From positions 1 to 5,296 of the forward strand of contig USAT01000124.1 in assembly GCA_900552725.1 (NCBI GenBank): a stretch of DNA of 5,296 nt. Reading direction: 5' to 3'. A model generated the notes under the pieces. It was not told where the DNA came from, ran no database searches, and was given only the letters and a program-made list of their open reading frames with translations. Made by a program: the position numbers and the translations under genes. Positions within the stretch are counted from its first letter, which is position 1, and each line of letters begins with the position of its first letter. Below, piece by piece: positions 5,126 through 5,296 of this stretch. The DNA comes from an uncultured Eubacteriales bacterium (lineage in GTDB: Bacteria > Bacillota > Clostridia > Oscillospirales > Oscillospiraceae).

Positions 5126-5287
5126 ATGAGTGAATTATTTGAAAAATCCATACGGACGCTGGAGCTTCCGGCGGTATTGGAGATGCTGTCGGCCAGAGCC
5201 GTCAGCGAGGCGGCCCGGGAAAAGAGCCGCCATATCATGCCCGCCACCGACCGGCAGGAGGTGCTGCGGCTGCTGGACGAAACGTAA
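5126..5287 (+). CDS. mutS2: MutS2 N-terminal fragment, stopped at codon 54 near the window end
   Basis: The 53 codons from ATG 5126 read as the classic MutS2 N-terminus: SIRTLELPAVLEMLSARAVS followed by AAREKSRHIMPATDRQEVLRLLDET. The full protein is usually near 780-800 residues, with a MutS-like core, an ATPase and a C-terminal Smr nuclease domain; none of that is in the window. MutS2 limits recombination and, in Bacillus subtilis, acts on collided ribosomes. The start is supported by AAGGAT at 5114-5119 with 6-base spacing and by the exact family beginning; the open frame further upstream only crosses the hairpin array. Oddly, TAA at 5285-5287 stops the frame where the family should continue. 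Nine bases remain, so I cannot tell whether this is a frameshift, a nonsense change, an insertion boundary or a sequence error. A different frame reads Val-Asn-Lys-Leu just after the break. Confidence 0.75.
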   Translation: MSELFEKSIRTLELPAVLEMLSARAVSEAAREKSRHIMPATDRQEVLRLLDET

Positions 5288-5296
5288 ACAAACTCC

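Overview
The window is GC-rich with strong G/C preference at third codon positions. It looks like a chromosomal segment from an endospore-lineage Clostridia bacterium, most likely a high-GC Oscillospiraceae-type gut organism. This rests on gene content and order: a YqfD-type sporulation protein, then phoH, ybeY, era, a tiny yqzL, recO and the start of mutS2, all on the + strand. The taxon is inferred from the operon and was not checked by any search.

Layout. Positions 2-805 hold the C-terminal two thirds of YqfD, cut by the window edge. PhoH (815-1774) and YbeY (1774-2265) follow with almost no gaps; the latter two share one base. A 155-base gap (2266-2420) holds two hairpin repeat units facing each other, forming a stem of about 30 bp. 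Era (2421-3320) comes next, then a very small YqzL-like gene (3376-3474) that overlaps the start of RecO (3453-4220) by 22 bases. Between RecO and MutS2 lie about 900 gene-free bases (4221-5125) packed with inverted repeats: three hairpins in a row, a large imperfect hairpin centred near 4494, a terminator-like stem with a T run, several short perfect palindromes, and an array of four variable hairpins that all end in CCC-CTACG. The window closes with the first 53 codons of MutS2, which run into a stop codon nine bases before the window end.

The genes form the conserved Firmicutes ribosome-maturation and DNA-repair cluster. PhoH and YbeY are linked to RNA metabolism and 16S rRNA processing, Era to 30S subunit assembly, and RecO to recombinational repair. 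MutS2 acts in recombination control or in rescue of collided ribosomes, and YqfD in sporulation. Compared with the order I recall from Bacillus subtilis, the HD-domain gene (yqfF/pgpH), dgkA and cdd are missing from the positions between phoH and era.

The most unusual content is not protein-coding. At least six copies of a hairpin family (two before era, four before mutS2) keep the same outer sequence and the same CTAC tail. Their inner stem sequences differ but still pair with themselves. This is the strongest candidate for a little-described element in the window.
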